In this document: piece by piece, positions 1 to 5,966 of the stretch
How positions within the stretch are numbered: position 1 is the stretch's first letter
Layout of the letters: each line of letters begins with the position of its first letter
Assembly: GCA_012841485.1 (NCBI GenBank)
Contig: DUUU01000582.1
Coordinates: 1 to 8,591 of the forward strand
Direction of reading: 5' to 3'
Length of the DNA stretch: 8,591 nucleotides
Source of the DNA: Armatimonadota bacterium
GTDB taxonomy: Bacteria; Armatimonadota; JAAZEB01
The notes under the pieces: model-generated
The model's input: only the letters and a program-made list of their open reading frames with translations
What the model was told of the DNA's origin: nothing
The model's database searches: none
Made by a program: the position numbers and the translations under genes

Positions 1-2
1 AC

Positions 3-1118
3 GCGCGCCTCTTCAAGGGCGTGCGCGCGGGGGGCGACCAGCTGAAGACCGTTCTTGACACGATCCGCGTCGAGATGGCCGGGGTGACGAAGAAGGACCT
101 GGACGACGTCCGCGTGATCGCCAACACCGACGCGCTTCTCCTCGCCGCGATCACGCGAGCGGGCGGGAAGACTGTCTACCAGTCGCAGCGCCAGCAGCTC
201 ACTCCGAACGAGCCCGCCTTCAGCGAGTCCGAACCGAAGAAACCCGACCCGAATGACCGCACGCGCCCCTTCGGCCCGCACAAGTACACTCTTGACTATG
301 GCGGCAAGCGGGAGAATGACCCCAGGTACAAGGATGACCTGGCGAAGTGGGAGAAGGAGCACGCCCAGTGGGAGAAGCGCAAGCGCGATTACGAGCGAAA
401 ACTGACGGCGAAGCGGTTTGAGTGGAAGTGGCAGGTGACGCAGCGCCAGGAAGCCAATGTCGAGATCACCATTGGCGTCTTTGACCTGAAGGCGGGCGCC
501 GTCGTCTGGGCATCGAAGCCGCTGGTGGGCCAGGCCGAGTTGACCGGCATCGCCAAGGAGCGCGTCATCGTCGTCACCGGCCAGGGGAACGCGCCCTCGG
601 ATCCGGAGGAGACCCCGCTCGCGAGCGATACGGCATCCGCCGAGCTGTTCAGCCAGGCGCTTCGCAAGGCGGTGGACGCGGTCCCCGGGGTGTTGCGCGA
701 CCACCTTCTCCTTCCCGGGGATCTCCCCGGGGAGGTCATCGCGGCCGGGGGCCAGCCCGCTGAGGATCCTCTCGGTGAGAGGGCCACGAGCCTGGGCGGC
801 GAGCAAGAGATTCCGATTGAAGGGGCCATCGGCGTGCTCCTCGAGGCGGACCCGGAGCGGGTGGTGGTGAAGATCGACCGGCCCGATCCGGCGCTCAAGG
901 TGGGGGCGATCCTCCTGGCCGTTGCTGACCTGGAAGTCCGCCGCGATCTGGATGGCACCCTCCTCGATGTGATCGAGCGTGCCACCGTGCCGATCCGCAT
1001 CACCGCCGTCTACCAGCGCACTTGCGACGGTGTTCCGGTGAACCCGGCCCAGGTCGAGCGCCTGAAGACGCGCCAGCCGGTACGCCTGCCGCGCGAGGGC
1101 GAGGCGATTCCCGAATAG
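3..1118 (+). CDS. Hypothetical protein, 5'-truncated, with FlgT_C-like C-terminal beta domain
   Basis: The reading frame is open from the left edge (first whole codon at 3-5) to TAG at 1116-1118, so at least 372 residues are visible and the true start lies upstream. The GTG at 21 has no usable ribosome site and sits inside coding-like sequence. The early part reads like a folded alpha/beta domain (nt 60-180). A very charged, tryptophan-containing helical stretch rich in K, E, D and R follows at about nt 300-435. A beta-rich segment (VEITIGVFDLKAGAVVW, about nt 460-510) is reminiscent of the domain of CsgG/LpoB-like lipoproteins. The C-terminal 70-80 residues (nt about 810-1020) follow the pattern 'gvVl...pervvvkid...lkvGaiLlav', as seen in FlgT C-terminal domains and similar surface-protein beta modules. 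I do not recognise the family. An envelope role is only an inference, and the signal peptide, if any, is out of view. Confidence 0.7.
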   Translation, partial: ARLFKGVRAGGDQLKTVLDTIRVEMAGVTKKDLDDVRVIANTDALLLAAITRAGGKTVYQSQRQQLTPNEPAFSESEPKKPDPNDRTRPFGPHKYTLDYGGKRENDPRYKDDLAKWEKEHAQWEKRKRDYERKLTAKRFEWKWQVTQRQEANVEITIGVFDLKAGAVVWASKPLVGQAELTGIAKERVIVVTGQGNAPSDPEETPLASDTASAELFSQALRKAVDAVPGVLRDHLLLPGDLPGEVIAAGGQPAEDPLGERATSLGGEQEIPIEGAIGVLLEADPERVVVKIDRPDPALKVGAILLAVADLEVRRDLDGTLLDVIERATVPIRITAVYQRTCDGVPVNPAQVERLKTRQPVRLPREGEAIPE

Positions 1119-1148
1119 GCCGGGCCTCCCCGCAAACTGTCCGGCCCG

Positions 1149-1218
1149 CCGCGTGCGGGCGAGCGCTGGCCCCTCGCGTATTGCGCCCGCGTGCTTGCCT
1201 GGTCTGCTGCCGCGTGCT
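1149..1218 (+). repeat. Three copies of CCGCGTGC upstream of and within the dinB promoter
   Basis: CCGCGTGC occurs at 1149-1156, 1187-1194 and 1210-1217. The last two extend to a 9-mer with a shared T (1195 and 1218). Those Ts are the first bases of the -35 and -10 hexamers, so one copy abuts each promoter element. The two are 23 bp apart start to start, about two helical turns, which would put bound proteins on the same DNA face. The first copy lies in the hairpin GCCCGC-CGCGT-GCGGGC (1144-1160). The placement suggests operator sites for a regulator of dinB, but no known box is recognised. Confidence 0.45.
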
Positions 1219-1223
1219 ATAAT
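1195..1223 (+). promoter_or_regulatory. Sigma-70-type promoter of dinB
   Basis: The -35 hexamer TTGCCT (1195-1200) and a perfect -10 TATAAT (1218-1223) are separated by exactly 17 bp. Transcription should begin near 1230, giving a leader of about 34 nt before the ATG at 1264. This promoter lies inside the upstream extension of the dinB reading frame, so it rules out the longer start at 1153. Confidence 0.85.
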
Positions 1224-1263
1224 CGCTGTAGCCGGGTATGCCATCCCGGCGGGGGCGCACACG

Positions 1264-2445
1264 ATGGCACGGACGATCTTGCATGTGGACATGGATGCCT
1301 TCTACGCATCCGTCGAGCAGCGCGACCACCCCGAGTTGCTCGGGAAGCCGGTGATCGTCGGTGGCAGCCCCGAGGGGCGCGGCGTGGTATCCGCCGCCTC
1401 CTACGAAGCCCGTCGCTACGGCGTTCGCTCCGCGATGCCGATGGCGCGGGCGCGCCGGCTCTGCCCCGAGGGTGTTTTCCTCCCTGTGCGAATGGCCCGG
1501 TATCGTCAGGTCTCCTCCCAGGTGATGGCTCTCTTTCATTGCTTCACCCCTCTCGTGGAGAAAGTCTCGGTGGACGAGGCGTTTCTTGATGTCACCGACA
1601 GCGAGGCTCTTTTCGGATCCGGGGTTGAGATCGCCCGCGCGATCAAGGAGCGGATTCGCTCGGAGCTGGCGCTGAGCGCCTCGGTGGGCGTGGCCCCCAA
1701 CAAGTTCCTGGCCAAGGTGGCCTCCGACCTGCGCAAGCCGGACGCCCTTGTTGTAGTGCCCCCCGAGGGCGTGGAGGAGTTCCTGAGCGACCTCCCTGTC
1801 TCCCGGCTATGGGGCGTAGGTCCGGCTACGGAGCGCGCGCTGTGGCGCCTAGGGATCCGGACTATCGGCCAGCTGGCGGCGTATCCCGTGGACACGCTGC
1901 GCAGGCGCCTGGGCCGCGCTGGGGAGGCTCTGCACCGGTTGGCCCGGGGCGAGGATGACCGGCCGGTGGAGCCCTCCACGGAGGCGAAGTCGATTGGGCG
2001 CGAGACGACCTTTCCCGAGGATGTGGGCGATGCGGAGACACTGGAACGCGTGCTCCTGGCGCTCTCCGAGGAGGTGGGCGCGCGCCTCCGGCGCGAGGGC
2101 GTCTGCGGGCGCACCGTCACCCTCAAGCTGCGCTTCTCCGACTTCACCACCCTGACGCGCTCCCGGTCGCTTCCCGAGGCAACGGCCCTCGCCGAGACCA
2201 TCTACCCGGTGGCGCTCGCGCTCTTCCGGGGGGTGGAGCGCCAGCGCAAGGTGCGCCTCCTTGGCGTCACCGTCTCAAACCTCTCGCCGGGCCGGGCGGC
2301 CCGGCAGCTCTCGCTCTTCGAGCCCCCGGACGGGCGTCGCCAGCGTCTGGCGGAGACGCTCGATTCGCTCCGCGACCGCTATGGCGACGAGATCATCTGC
2401 CGTGCCCGGCTGATGCCGCCGCGGCGCCCGTCCGACGGCTCCTGA
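1264..2445 (+). CDS. dinB: DNA polymerase IV (Y-family translesion polymerase)
   Basis: This 393-residue Y-family polymerase extends primers across damaged or misaligned template and lacks proofreading. The palm metal site is complete: D9 in HVDMDAFYASVE, and D104/E105 in SVDEAFLD. Y14 aligns with the E. coli F13 steric gate that excludes ribonucleotides. The finger motif YEARRYGVRSAMP is at 47-59, and SVGVAPNKFLAKVASD marks the palm end near 140-155. A helix-hairpin-helix thumb (LWGVGPATERAL) and the little-finger domain follow. QLSLF at 348-352 is a canonical beta-clamp binding pentapeptide, followed by a further 41-residue tail (LRDRYGD motif). The start is ATG 1264, chosen because the promoter begins transcription near 1230; GGGGG at 1251-1255 is a modest ribosome site. 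The frame also extends back to 1153, but that extension has low-quality residues. The gene looks monocistronic, since folB has its own promoter. SOS control is typical of the family, but no known LexA box is visible. Confidence 0.97.
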   Translation: MARTILHVDMDAFYASVEQRDHPELLGKPVIVGGSPEGRGVVSAASYEARRYGVRSAMPMARARRLCPEGVFLPVRMARYRQVSSQVMALFHCFTPLVEKVSVDEAFLDVTDSEALFGSGVEIARAIKERIRSELALSASVGVAPNKFLAKVASDLRKPDALVVVPPEGVEEFLSDLPVSRLWGVGPATERALWRLGIRTIGQLAAYPVDTLRRRLGRAGEALHRLARGEDDRPVEPSTEAKSIGRETTFPEDVGDAETLERVLLALSEEVGARLRREGVCGRTVTLKLRFSDFTTLTRSRSLPEATALAETIYPVALALFRGVERQRKVRLLGVTVSNLSPGRAARQLSLFEPPDGRRQRLAETLDSLRDRYGDEIICRARLMPPRRPSDGS

Positions 2446-2488
2446 GGCGTGCCCGTGCGCGGACGTAGACCCCCGAGCCTCTTGATCC

Positions 2489-2504
2489 GCGGGCGTGCGC
2501 CCGC
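2489..2504 (+). terminator. GC-rich hairpin after dinB, possible terminator
   Basis: The arms GCGGGC and GCCCGC close a GTGC loop, 43 nt past the dinB stop codon. No T-run follows, so it is not a standard intrinsic terminator. It may slow RNA polymerase or protect the 3' end. Confidence 0.3.
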
Positions 2505-2512
2505 ATCGGTGC

Positions 2513-2531
2513 ATGAAAGCCGGGCTTTCAT
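2513..2531. promoter_or_regulatory. Perfect 9-bp inverted repeat abutting the folB -35 box (operator candidate)
   Basis: The arms ATGAAAGCC (2513-2521) and GGCTTTCAT (2523-2531) are exact reverse complements around one central G, a 19-bp dyad. Its last T is the first base of the TTGACT -35 hexamer. This is where a dimeric regulator would contact or occlude RNA polymerase. As RNA it could also form an 8-bp stem with a CGG loop and act as part of the dinB terminator, but no T-run follows. Confidence 0.5.
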
Positions 2532-2559
2532 TGACTTGATGAGGGTGATGTGCTACACT
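2531..2559 (+). promoter_or_regulatory. Strong sigma-70-type promoter of folB (and probably nadB)
   Basis: The -35 TTGACT (2531-2536) and -10 TACACT (2554-2559) have a 17-bp spacer, and TGC just before the -10 gives an extended -10 element. Transcription should start near 2566. This leaves a leader of about 65 nt and excludes the alternative GTG start at 2550, which lies within the promoter. Confidence 0.85.
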
Positions 2560-2566
2560 GGTGCTA

Positions 2567-2630
2567 CTGTTGTGGGAGGCGTGAGACGCCCAGAAGGCTC
2601 CGCCTGGCACGGCGCGCGCCGGAGACAGGG
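2567..2630 (+). other. Structured folB 5' leader
   Basis: This untranslated leader can fold into GGCGT-GAG-ACGCC (2578-2590). An imperfect stem follows at about 2591-2607, with inner GGC-TCC-GCC. A perfect palindrome, GGCGCGCGCC (2611-2620), then touches the ribosome site GGAG (2621-2624). It does not resemble the tetrahydrofolate riboswitch that I know. The structure may simply reflect high GC, or it may modulate access to the ribosome site. Confidence 0.35.
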
Positions 2631-3044
2631 ATGTGTTCATCTGCTAAGGCATGCGACCGGATCGTGATCCGGGGCATCCAGTTTCATGGTGGCCACGGGG
2701 TATCAGATGAAGAGCAGGCCGTTGGGCACCGCTATGCCGTCGATGTCGAGGTGATCACGGACCTGAGTGTCGCCGGACGCACCGATTCCCTCGAGGACAC
2801 CATCAACTACGCCGCGATTGTCCGATTGGCCACCACGATCGGCACTACCATGCGCTTCCGCCTCATGGAAGCACTGGCACAACGAATCGCAGACGCGGTG
2901 CTGGAGCAGTTCGGGCCCGATGCGGTGCACGTGCGTGTCAAGAAGCTGCTTCCCCCGGTCAAGGGCGTCGTGGAGTATGCCGCCGTGGAGATCTGCCGCA
3001 CCTCTCCTGCCCGAGACCTGACAGATACTTCGGCCCGTTCATAG
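2631..3044 (+). CDS. folB: Dihydroneopterin aldolase
   Basis: The 137-residue product cleaves 7,8-dihydroneopterin to 6-hydroxymethyl-7,8-dihydropterin and glycolaldehyde in cytosolic folate synthesis. It is of normal family length (about 120 residues) plus a short tail. Aligned by eye to the S. aureus enzyme, the catalytic set is kept: E28 (Sa E22) in GVSDEEQAVG, Y60 (Sa Y54) in TINYAAI, E80 (Sa E74) in LMEALA and K105 (Sa K100) before LLPPV. The AGRTDSLEDT segment is also diagnostic. The start is ATG 2631, with GGAG six bases upstream (spacer 2625-2630); the longer frame from 2550 begins inside the promoter. No folP, folK or folE neighbours it here, unlike many folate clusters. nadB follows after 129 bp without an obvious promoter of its own, so the two are probably co-transcribed. 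Confidence 0.95.
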   Translation: MCSSAKACDRIVIRGIQFHGGHGVSDEEQAVGHRYAVDVEVITDLSVAGRTDSLEDTINYAAIVRLATTIGTTMRFRLMEALAQRIADAVLEQFGPDAVHVRVKKLLPPVKGVVEYAAVEICRTSPARDLTDTSARS

Positions 3045-3058
3045 CGGCCCGGCCTCTT

Positions 3059-3077
3059 GCATCGGAAGAAGCGATGC
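3059..3077 (+). other. Small hairpin in the folB-nadB gap
   Basis: GCATCG and CGATGC pair around a GAAGAAG loop, 15 nt after the folB stop. A second small dyad, CCCAG-TG-CTGGG, lies about 3 nt further on. Neither is followed by a T-run, so a terminator is not supported. They may set differential mRNA stability between folB and nadB, or be chance. Confidence 0.3.
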
Positions 3078-3173
3078 CGCCCAGTGCTGGGTGACCTCAT
3101 TCCCCGGCGGTCTGCCAAGCGTCGAGGATGCTCGGGCTGCGCCGGTCTTTCGGCCTGGCAAGGATGAAGACGC

Positions 3174-4769
3174 ATGTTGGAGAGTGAACAAGAGGTACGC
3201 GAGACAGATGTACTGGTGATTGGGGCGGGAATCGCGGGGCTTAGCGCCGCGGTTGAGGCCTCAAAGGGGGCGCGGGTGACGGTTCTCACCAAGGCGTCTT
3301 CTTCATCGGAGAGCGCCACGCGCTACGCCCAGGGTGGCGTGGCGGCTGCTCTGAGCCCTGCCGATAGGCCCGAGCTCCATTTTGAGGACACCATCCGAGC
3401 GGGCGATGGTCTATGCGATGAGGAGGCCGTCAACGTCCTGGTTCATGAAGGCCCGGATCGGGTCCGCGAACTCATTGAGTGGGGCTTGCAGTTCGATACG
3501 GAGAACGGCGAGCTGGTCTTTGGCCGCGAGGGAGCGCATCGACTCCACCGGGTGCTTCACGCGCACGGCGACGCGACCGGGGAGATGATCGAGCGTACGC
3601 TCGTGGATCGCGCCAAGCGCCTCGGCGCGATTGAGTTGCTGAAAAACCGCTTCACGCTTCGGCTGATCACGCATGAGGGACGCTGCGTGGGTGTGCATGC
3701 CATCCACGAGCAGACGGGCGAGATCACCGCGATCCTGGCCCGAACGGTCGTGCTGGCAACCGGCGGGCTAGGACAGATCTACAAGAGCACCACCAACCCC
3801 ACGGTCGCAACCGGGGACGGCGCAGCGCTCGCCTTCCGGGCGGGCGCGGAGATGGCCGATCTGGAGTTCATCCAGTTCCATCCCACGGCGTTGATGCTTG
3901 AGGGCGCTCCGCCGTTCCTCATCTCGGAAGCGGTGAGAGGCGAGGGCGCCATCCTGCGCAATGCCCGCGGAGAGCGCTTCATGCTCGACTACCATGAGAT
4001 GGCGGAGCTGGCGCCGCGCGATGTCGTCAGCCGCGCCATCGTCTCCGAGCTACGCCGCACCGGCACAGAAACCGTGGTGCTCGATCTGACGCACCTCGAC
4101 GCAGACTACATCCGGCAGCGCTTCCCCACGATCAGCAAGACGTGCGCGTCCTATGGCATCGACATCACACGCCAGCCGATCCCGGTCCATCCCAGCGCGC
4201 ACTACAGCATGGGGGGCGTCATCACCGATACCTGGGGGCGCACCAGCGTGCCAGGCCTCTACGCGTGTGGCGAGGTGGCGTGTACGGGGATTCATGGCGC
4301 CAACCGCCTGGCCAGCAACTCGTTGCTCGAAGGCCTCGTGTTCGGGAATCGCGCGGCGCGCGCCATTCTTCGCGAACTCCCAGAAAGGATCCCGCTTTCG
4401 CCTGACCGGCTCGAGTGCGGTCGGGAAGAGGTGGATGCCGCCGAACTGGCCGCCACTCTGCGCCGGATCAACTCGGATCATGTCGGCATTGCCCGAGACG
4501 CGAGACACCTGCGGGAGGGGTTGCGCGCCCTCGAGGCGCTCGGCATCGAGGATGCTTTGCCAGACTGCCACCCGCGCGTGGCCGAGCTGCAAAACATGCT
4601 CACCATATCGCGGCTTATCGCGCAAGCAGCATTGAAGCGCGAGGAGAGCCGGGGCGGGCACTACCGCACCGACTTTCCCCGGCGAGACGACGAGCAATGG
4701 CGCCGCCACGTGGTCTTTCGTGGCGATGCCAGCGAGGTGCGCGAGCGCCTGGTGGGCGACGCCTGGTAG
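3174..4769 (+). CDS. nadB: L-aspartate oxidase
   Basis: This 531-residue FAD enzyme (E. coli form 540) oxidises L-aspartate to iminoaspartate, which NadA converts to quinolinate in de novo NAD synthesis. The FAD dinucleotide fold is GAGIAG at 17-22. The covalent-free flavin/substrate region reads SATRYAQGGVAAA near 50. Substrate and catalytic residues line up with the E. coli enzyme: E119 (E. coli E121) in REGAHRLHRV, H236 (H244) in FHPTAL, R282 (R290) in APRDVVSRA, H343 (H351) in SAHYSMGG and R378 (R386) in GANRLASNS. The constant offset of eight in the last four supports an intact alignment. The C-terminal helical domain ends in the usual SRGGHYRTDFP region. The fold is shared with SdhA/FrdA, but E119 and the RYAQGG motif favour NadB. 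The start is ATG 3174 with AAGGA nine bases upstream. nadA and nadC are not in the window. Confidence 0.97.
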   Translation: MLESEQEVRETDVLVIGAGIAGLSAAVEASKGARVTVLTKASSSSESATRYAQGGVAAALSPADRPELHFEDTIRAGDGLCDEEAVNVLVHEGPDRVRELIEWGLQFDTENGELVFGREGAHRLHRVLHAHGDATGEMIERTLVDRAKRLGAIELLKNRFTLRLITHEGRCVGVHAIHEQTGEITAILARTVVLATGGLGQIYKSTTNPTVATGDGAALAFRAGAEMADLEFIQFHPTALMLEGAPPFLISEAVRGEGAILRNARGERFMLDYHEMAELAPRDVVSRAIVSELRRTGTETVVLDLTHLDADYIRQRFPTISKTCASYGIDITRQPIPVHPSAHYSMGGVITDTWGRTSVPGLYACGEVACTGIHGANRLASNSLLEGLVFGNRAARAILRELPERIPLSPDRLECGREEVDAAELAATLRRINSDHVGIARDARHLREGLRALEALGIEDALPDCHPRVAELQNMLTISRLIAQAALKREESRGGHYRTDFPRRDDEQWRRHVVFRGDASEVRERLVGDAW

Positions 4770-4782
4770 GTTCTCGGCCCCG

Positions 4783-5442
4783 CTATTGTAGCTGCAGCCG
4801 GTCGACCACCGCTTTGGCGCCATCTACCGTTCGCGCGATCTCGACGGCGCGCCGGCGGGCGTTGTCGTTCGCGACGCTGCCCGAGAGGACAACTCGTCCG
4901 TCTGTCTCGATAGTCACCTCGATGCCGTAGGGCAGAAGATCATCGGCATCGTCCAGGGCGCTCACCACGCGGTTCTTCAGGTCCACCCAGTCAATATCCA
5001 CCCCTGGAGAGATGTCGATCTCGCTCACCGTCGCTTTGATGCCGGGGGCCCGGCTTGCCGCGCGGATCGCGGCCTCCTCCTGCGCCACGTCATCGGCGTA
5101 GCCGATCAGGTGGGCGGTGCCGTCTTGCACCCGAGCGCCAATCTCAAGCGGGTCGACCGCCGGGTCTTCGAGCAGGGCCTCATCGACCGCGTGACCCATA
5201 TCGAGATCGTTCAGGCCGCGCGGGTCTTCCACGGTGAGCGTGTTATCCACGCGACGGACCCCGGATACGCTCGCCGCCGCCCGCTCGGCGGCCATCTTCG
5301 CCTCCAGGTTTGGAACAATTCCCTGGATGCGAACGACGCCCTCTCGGACGAGCACCTTCACGTCGAAGAGCTTGACGCTCGGCTCATAGGCGATGGCCTG
5401 CTCGACCGCGTACCGAATCGCATCATCCTTGAGGTCCGACAT
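4783..5442 (-). CDS. Triple BON-domain protein
   Basis: The 219-residue protein is almost entirely three BON domains, at about residues 6-71, 82-147 and 152-218. Each has the alpha-beta pattern and the central glycine strand (e.g. REGVVRIQGIVPN, QDGTAHLIGYADD and TDGRVVLSGSVAN). BON domains, as in OsmY, are thought to bind phospholipid or other envelope ligands. No signal peptide, lipobox or membrane segment is visible, so export is not supported. It is acidic overall. The start is ATG at 5442, not the in-frame ATG 21 bases earlier, because GGAGG sits six bases upstream of it. It follows the zinc-ribbon gene by 40 bp on the same strand, suggesting a two-gene transcript. Its end lies 13 bp from the nadB stop in a tail-to-tail arrangement. 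The molecular role is unknown; stress resistance is the usual guess for this class. Confidence 0.85.
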   Translation of the reverse strand: MSDLKDDAIRYAVEQAIAYEPSVKLFDVKVLVREGVVRIQGIVPNLEAKMAAERAAASVSGVRRVDNTLTVEDPRGLNDLDMGHAVDEALLEDPAVDPLEIGARVQDGTAHLIGYADDVAQEEAAIRAASRAPGIKATVSEIDISPGVDIDWVDLKNRVVSALDDADDLLPYGIEVTIETDGRVVLSGSVANDNARRRAVEIARTVDGAKAVVDRLQLQ

Positions 5443-5448
5443 GCCCCT

Positions 5449-5453
5449 CCTCC
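5449..5453 (-). promoter_or_regulatory. Ribosome binding site of the BON-domain gene
   Basis: Read on the minus strand this is GGAGG, within a purine run, with a 6-nt spacer to the ATG at 5442. It overlaps the codons of the longer reading frame (start 5463), so it decides the start in favour of 5442. Confidence 0.75.
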
Positions 5454-5482
5454 CGTATCCCATCCGTGCGGGCCGGCGCCCG

Positions 5483-5707
5483 CTATACCTCCCGCTCGCC
5501 TGGCTGTCGCTCCACGTATCCGCACGTCTCGCACTGATAGTACCGGTCCGTCTCCTCTACCGGCGGGTTGCGCGTGCCGCATTCGGTGCAGAGATCAGGC
5601 GGCCCGCCGACCACTACGACGCCATGACAGCTCGTTCCATACTCGACCACTTCGTGCCAGTGGCCCTTCCGGCATTGTGGACACTCTCTCATCGCTCCAC
5701 TCCTCAT
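5483..5707 (-). CDS. Small zinc-ribbon protein
   Basis: This 74-residue protein has three CxxC knuckles, C9/C12 (CPQC), C40/C43 (CTEC) and C59/C62 (CETC), plus a lone C27. The cysteine pairs most likely form one zinc ribbon with an additional half site. The residues after the first pair, KGHWHEVV, and the aromatic turn RYYQCETCGY are typical of short rubredoxin-like or ribbon proteins. The start at 5707 has AAGGAG eight bases upstream on the minus strand. A second in-frame ATG at 5692 is also preceded by GGAG, so the protein could be five residues shorter. The extension to 5806 is arginine-rich, lacks family-like sequence and is rejected. It precedes the BON gene by 40 bp. I cannot name a family. 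A nucleic-acid-binding or protein-interaction role is possible but not shown. Confidence 0.75.
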   Translation of the reverse strand: MRSGAMRECPQCRKGHWHEVVEYGTSCHGVVVVGGPPDLCTECGTRNPPVEETDRYYQCETCGYVERQPGEREV

Positions 5708-5966
5708 CTGCGACTCTCCTTCCCGGCCCGATGGCTTCGGAAACTGCGAGGCTCGTCTCGACGCATGGGTTCGGGGGCGCGCCCGAGGGTGAAACCCGCG
5801 CGGCACGCAGGGGAGCAGGCGTGGGTCGCCGAACAGAGTGGCAGAAGATCGCTGCCGGGCTCAGAGATCGTGCCTCTGGTGCCGGCGCTGGAGCGTCGCC
5901 GAGGAGGACGGGTCCGGCCAGCGAGGTGGCGTGCAACCGCCGGGGCCTATGGAGGAGAGGTAGGGA

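Noticed and set aside
389..1003. Minus-strand frame of 204 codons inside the first gene
   Set aside because: It is Ser/Arg-rich, has no family-like motifs and mirrors the plus-strand coding frame; typical antisense shadow in high-GC DNA.
1195..1240. LexA-type SOS box at dinB
   Set aside because: Neither CTGT-N8-ACAG, CGAAC-N4-GTTCG nor GTTC-N7-GTTC is present.
1153..1263. Upstream in-frame extension of dinB
   Set aside because: The strong promoter's -10 lies within it, and the residues do not resemble Y-family polymerases.
2550..2630. Upstream GTG start of folB
   Set aside because: It overlaps the promoter -10, and GGAG is correctly placed for ATG 2631.
4050..4823. Minus-strand frame of 257 codons across nadB
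   Set aside because: It is antisense to a fully intact nadB, with no motifs of its own; shadow.
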